Shown here in pieces: positions 5,918 through 7,847 of a DNA stretch of 7,847 bases (the stretch's first letter is position 1; each line of letters starts with the position of its first letter). The notes under the pieces are model-generated. The model saw only the letters and a program-made list of their open reading frames with translations. It was not told the DNA's origin and searched no databases. The stretch is from Acidobacteriota bacterium (GTDB lineage: Bacteria > Acidobacteriota > Blastocatellia > Pyrinomonadales > Pyrinomonadaceae). The DNA lies in the NCBI GenBank assembly GCA_963169175.1, contig CAUJFK010000304.1, positions 1 to 7,847 on the forward strand. Direction: 5' to 3'. The position numbers and the translations under genes are program-made.

Positions 5918-6760
5918 ATGAGGTATCTGTTTGCCGGCCTTTTGCTTGCCGGCGTTCTCGCGGGCAGCCCGGGCGTTTCCGTCTTCGCACAGAAGCTGAA
6001 GGCTGAGGAGATAGTCGCAAAGCATCAAGAATCTATTGGGGCGACGGATGTACGATCGGCGATAAAAAATCGTCTTGCCGTCGGCCTGGTGACCGTCCGG
6101 TTCATTTCCCAAAAGAATCAGGCCGAAGGCCGGATAGTGCTTGCTTCTGACCGCGGCAGGAACTTTATGGGAATGACCCTGAGTGCCGGGGATTACAATT
6201 CTGAGCGGTTTGTTTTTGACGGCAAACAGCCGTTTGTCGGGTTCGCGTACAACGGCGTGCGGTCGGTGCTTGGTAACTTTGTTCAGTCAAACGCGTGGAT
6301 CGTTGAAGAGAGCTTGCTGGGCGGCGAACTCGCGGGTACGTGGGCGTTGGGCGAGGCCGTGAAGGGAAAGCTCTCATCCGACGGGATCAAGAAGATCGAT
6401 GGCAGGGATTGCTATGTTCTTGGCTATTCGCCAAAGGGCGGAGGCGACGTAGATGTTAAACTTTATTTCGATAAGGACACCTTTCGTCATGTCAGGACGG
6501 AATACAAACGGATATCATCCGCCGGCATTGGGCGATCGCCGGACGAGTCGAGCGGCTTTAGCGAAACGCGGCATAAGATCGTAGAGGAGTTTGCGGACCA
6601 CCGCCAGGCGGGCGGCCTGACGCTGCCGCATTCATACAAGATCCATTATTTGGTTTCGGGGCAGAAGGGAACGACCGAGATCGAATGGGTGTTCGATCTG
6701 CAGCAATTTGCTTTTAATCAAAATCTTGACGAATCTACATTTGTAACAGGCGCAAAATGA
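5918..6760 (+). CDS. Exported LolA-like protein of unknown function
   Basis: A 280-residue protein with a signal peptide (about 1-24, ending SVFAQ) and no further membrane segments, so probably periplasmic. After a helix (AEEIVAKHQESIG, about 29-41) the sequence is a run of alternating beta strands, including GRIVLASDRG (71-80) and the hallmark-like stretch GRDCYVLGYSP / VDVKLYFDKDTF (162-189). This resembles the half-barrel fold of LolA and outer-membrane lipoprotein-sorting proteins, which bind acyl chains. The assignment is by appearance, not by a catalytic motif. CGGAG (5906-5910) sits 7 bases before the ATG. The gene starts 41 bases after dusB with no terminator visible, so read-through is possible, and it overlaps the next gene by ATGA. 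Confidence 0.75.
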   Translation: MRYLFAGLLLAGVLAGSPGVSVFAQKLKAEEIVAKHQESIGATDVRSAIKNRLAVGLVTVRFISQKNQAEGRIVLASDRGRNFMGMTLSAGDYNSERFVFDGKQPFVGFAYNGVRSVLGNFVQSNAWIVEESLLGGELAGTWALGEAVKGKLSSDGIKKIDGRDCYVLGYSPKGGGDVDVKLYFDKDTFRHVRTEYKRISSAGIGRSPDESSGFSETRHKIVEEFADHRQAGGLTLPHSYKIHYLVSGQKGTTEIEWVFDLQQFAFNQNLDESTFVTGAK

Positions 6761-7206
6761 AATTGACCGCATATCTGTTCGCAATGCTTTTGCTTACCCT
6801 CGGCTTTGTTGAATGTCGTGCCCAGGCAAAAGCTCAGCCTGTGAAGTCAGCCGCGGCCGGTTACAAAGCTTCGGCGGCGTTTGCTGAGCTACGTGTCAAA
6901 CAGGCGGAGCTTGAGGCTGATGTTGAAAGCTTGCTCGAGGAGTACACGGAAGAGTATCCGAAGGTCAAAGAAATAAGGTCGGTCCTCGGGTTTTTGCGGA
7001 TCGAAACAGAACGCCTTGCGAACGCCGGGCCTGGCAGTCCCGAACGGCTGAGCTCCGCACTTGGGAAACTGATGATAAAGAAAGCGGAGATGCAGGCCGA
7101 ACTCGTCCGGCTGCTTGAAACCCTGCAGCCTGCCCATCCCGATGTTAAACGAGCAAAGCGGAAGCTGGATATATTCGAGGCGGCGATCAAGGATATTTTA
7201 GGCTAA
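6757..7206 (+). CDS. Small exported helical protein with an internal tandem duplication
   Basis: A 149-residue protein of unknown function. Residues 1-23 form a signal peptide; a cysteine at 20 is not in a clear lipobox (FVEC). The mature part is helical and coiled-coil-like and consists of two copies of one unit, about 41-88 and 101-148, exactly 60 residues apart without gaps. Shared positions are A-L-K-AE-A, then LLE (59-61 and 119-121), then P-VK (68-71 and 128-131), then L (77 and 137). The P-VK turn after a helix recalls the periplasmic coiled coils of Wzz/GumC-type polysaccharide proteins, but that is only a resemblance. Its ATG overlaps the stop of the LolA-like gene (ATGA), and an AGG lies 6 bases upstream, so the two are probably co-translated. 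Its end overlaps the convergent S4 gene by 9 bases. Confidence 0.75.
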   Translation: MKLTAYLFAMLLLTLGFVECRAQAKAQPVKSAAAGYKASAAFAELRVKQAELEADVESLLEEYTEEYPKVKEIRSVLGFLRIETERLANAGPGSPERLSSALGKLMIKKAEMQAELVRLLETLQPAHPDVKRAKRKLDIFEAAIKDILG

Positions 7207-7476
7207 CTGATCGGTTTCAAGATTCTCAGAAGACACGATCTCAAAAAGATCATTGGCACCAGCCTTCGATACCTGCTTTTGCGAGGGAACCTCGCGTACT
7301 CTTGCAACCATTCGGCTGTTCCGCCTTCGGATATCGATCTCATCACCCTGTTTCACTTCCTTTGACGGCTTTGCCCGCACTCCATTTACAGCGATCAAGC
7401 CCTTTTCGCAGAACTCCTGAGCGAGGGTCCGGCGCGGAATAAGCCGGCTGAGTTTTAGGAAAATATCAAGCCGCAT
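7198..7476 (-). CDS. Small S4 RNA-binding domain protein (RqcP/Hsp15-like)
   Basis: This 92-residue protein is almost entirely one S4 domain (about 1-50): MRLDIFLKLSRLIPRRTLAQ, EFCEKGLIAVNG and AKPSKEVKQGDEIDI, the classical helix-turn plus beta order that binds structured RNA. Single-domain S4 proteins of this size include RqcP (YabO), which binds stalled 50S subunits carrying peptidyl-tRNA in ribosome quality control, and the longer Hsp15/HslR; size and N-terminus favour the RqcP type. The tail (about 55-92) is polar and poorly conserved in appearance. ATG 7476 is preferred because it starts exactly at the domain; a GTG at 7503 would add 9 residues. It lies 95 bases downstream of the SurA-like gene on the same strand and may share its transcript. 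Confidence 0.8.
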   Translation of the reverse strand: MRLDIFLKLSRLIPRRTLAQEFCEKGLIAVNGVRAKPSKEVKQGDEIDIRRRNSRMVARVREVPSQKQVSKAGANDLFEIVSSENLETDQLA

Positions 7477-7571
7477 ACGTCCAGCCGTTTCGGCAATTAC
7501 CACAGAATAAGACGACGAAGAGGAAATATTTTGGATCTTTGGGGCCTTCGTAAGAACGAACCGGATGGTTT

Positions 7572-7847
7572 CTACTTTGGCTTCTTTTCGGCCGATCCGC
7601 CGTTCTTTGCCGAAGCCTTCTCTCCGGCCTTGCCCTTCTTATCGTCCGAATTGGCCGGGGCCTTATCCTTGTTATCGCCGCCGGGTGCTGCCGTCTTGTC
7701 CTTGCGCTCATCCTCAAAGAGGATAGGCGAAACGATGGGCCTATAGCTTTCGCCAATTTTTATATAAGAATTCTCACGAAGCGAGGCCATGAACTGCTTC
7801 ATGGCGATAGGTGCACGTTCCTGATAAATGGCAACGCGGACGGCACT
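7572..7847 (-). CDS. SurA/PpiC-like periplasmic foldase, C-terminal fragment
   Basis: The frame is open from the window edge to the stop at 7574-7572, giving the last 91 residues; the start is outside the window. The visible beginning (SAVRVAIYQERAPIAMKQF, then ASLRENSYIKI) matches the closing helix and strand of SurA-type chaperone/peptidyl-prolyl isomerases, which escort outer-membrane proteins across the periplasm. No isomerase domain is visible, so the assignment rests on this short segment. A low-complexity tail of roughly 47 residues follows (7572-7715), rich in Lys, Asp, Glu, Ala and Gly and with almost no hydrophobic residues; it is likely disordered. A methionine at 7802 lies inside the conserved stretch and is not taken as the start. 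Confidence 0.65.
   Translation of the reverse strand, partial: SAVRVAIYQERAPIAMKQFMASLRENSYIKIGESYRPIVSPILFEDERKDKTAAPGGDNKDKAPANSDDKKGKAGEKASAKNGGSAEKKPK

Noticed and set aside
7466..7756. Open frames on both strands (7466-7756 minus and 7531-7746 plus) over the SurA-like tail
   Set aside because: They are alternative readings of the low-complexity Lys/Ala tail and lack any motif; the SurA-like frame has the recognisable end.

Overview
The window reads as ordinary, moderately GC-rich chromosome of a free-living Gram-negative bacterium. The combination of secreted YtcJ-type amidohydrolases, a DUF4920 protein, a LolA-like exported protein, a SurA-like foldase and hairpin-rich intergenic repeats fits an Acidobacteriota genome, perhaps class Blastocatellia. 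That placement rests on pattern recognition only and has low to moderate confidence.

Layout. At 1-134 there is a leader with a plausible sigma70-type promoter, a three-codon mini-ORF and possibly the first codons of a divergent gene. Two paralogous exported amidohydrolases (135-1793 and 2418-3917) point the same way. They are separated by 618 bases with no gene, filled with repeats: a complete 283-bp MITE-like element with 35-bp terminal inverted repeats and a perfect 6-bp target-site duplication, a solitary copy of that element's left end, and a roughly 200-bp palindromic hairpin array of a different family. A DUF4920 periplasmic protein (4066-4617) and a tRNA-dihydrouridine synthase of the DusB type (4785-5876) follow. 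Each is preceded by a different long imperfect inverted repeat built from a short repeated word (TTTCGTG, then CACAGAG). A likely translationally coupled pair of exported proteins comes next: a LolA-like protein (5918-6760) and a small helical protein made of two tandem copies of one unit (6757-7206). On the minus strand, converging on that pair with a 9-bp overlap, are a small S4 RNA-binding protein (7198-7476) and, upstream of it, the C-terminus of a SurA/PpiC-like periplasmic foldase (7572 to the window edge).

How the genes fit together. Most products carry signal peptides and act outside the cytoplasm. The two amidohydrolases are probably a tandem duplication; the second copy has lost three active-site-proximal segments and several conserved residues, so it has probably changed function. 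DusB and the S4 protein are the RNA-related cytoplasmic genes. No defence system, CRISPR array, rRNA or tRNA gene was seen. The most unusual content is in the intergenic DNA, especially the MITE-like element, whose two halves keep the same order of hairpins while the stem sequences differ in a compensated way.
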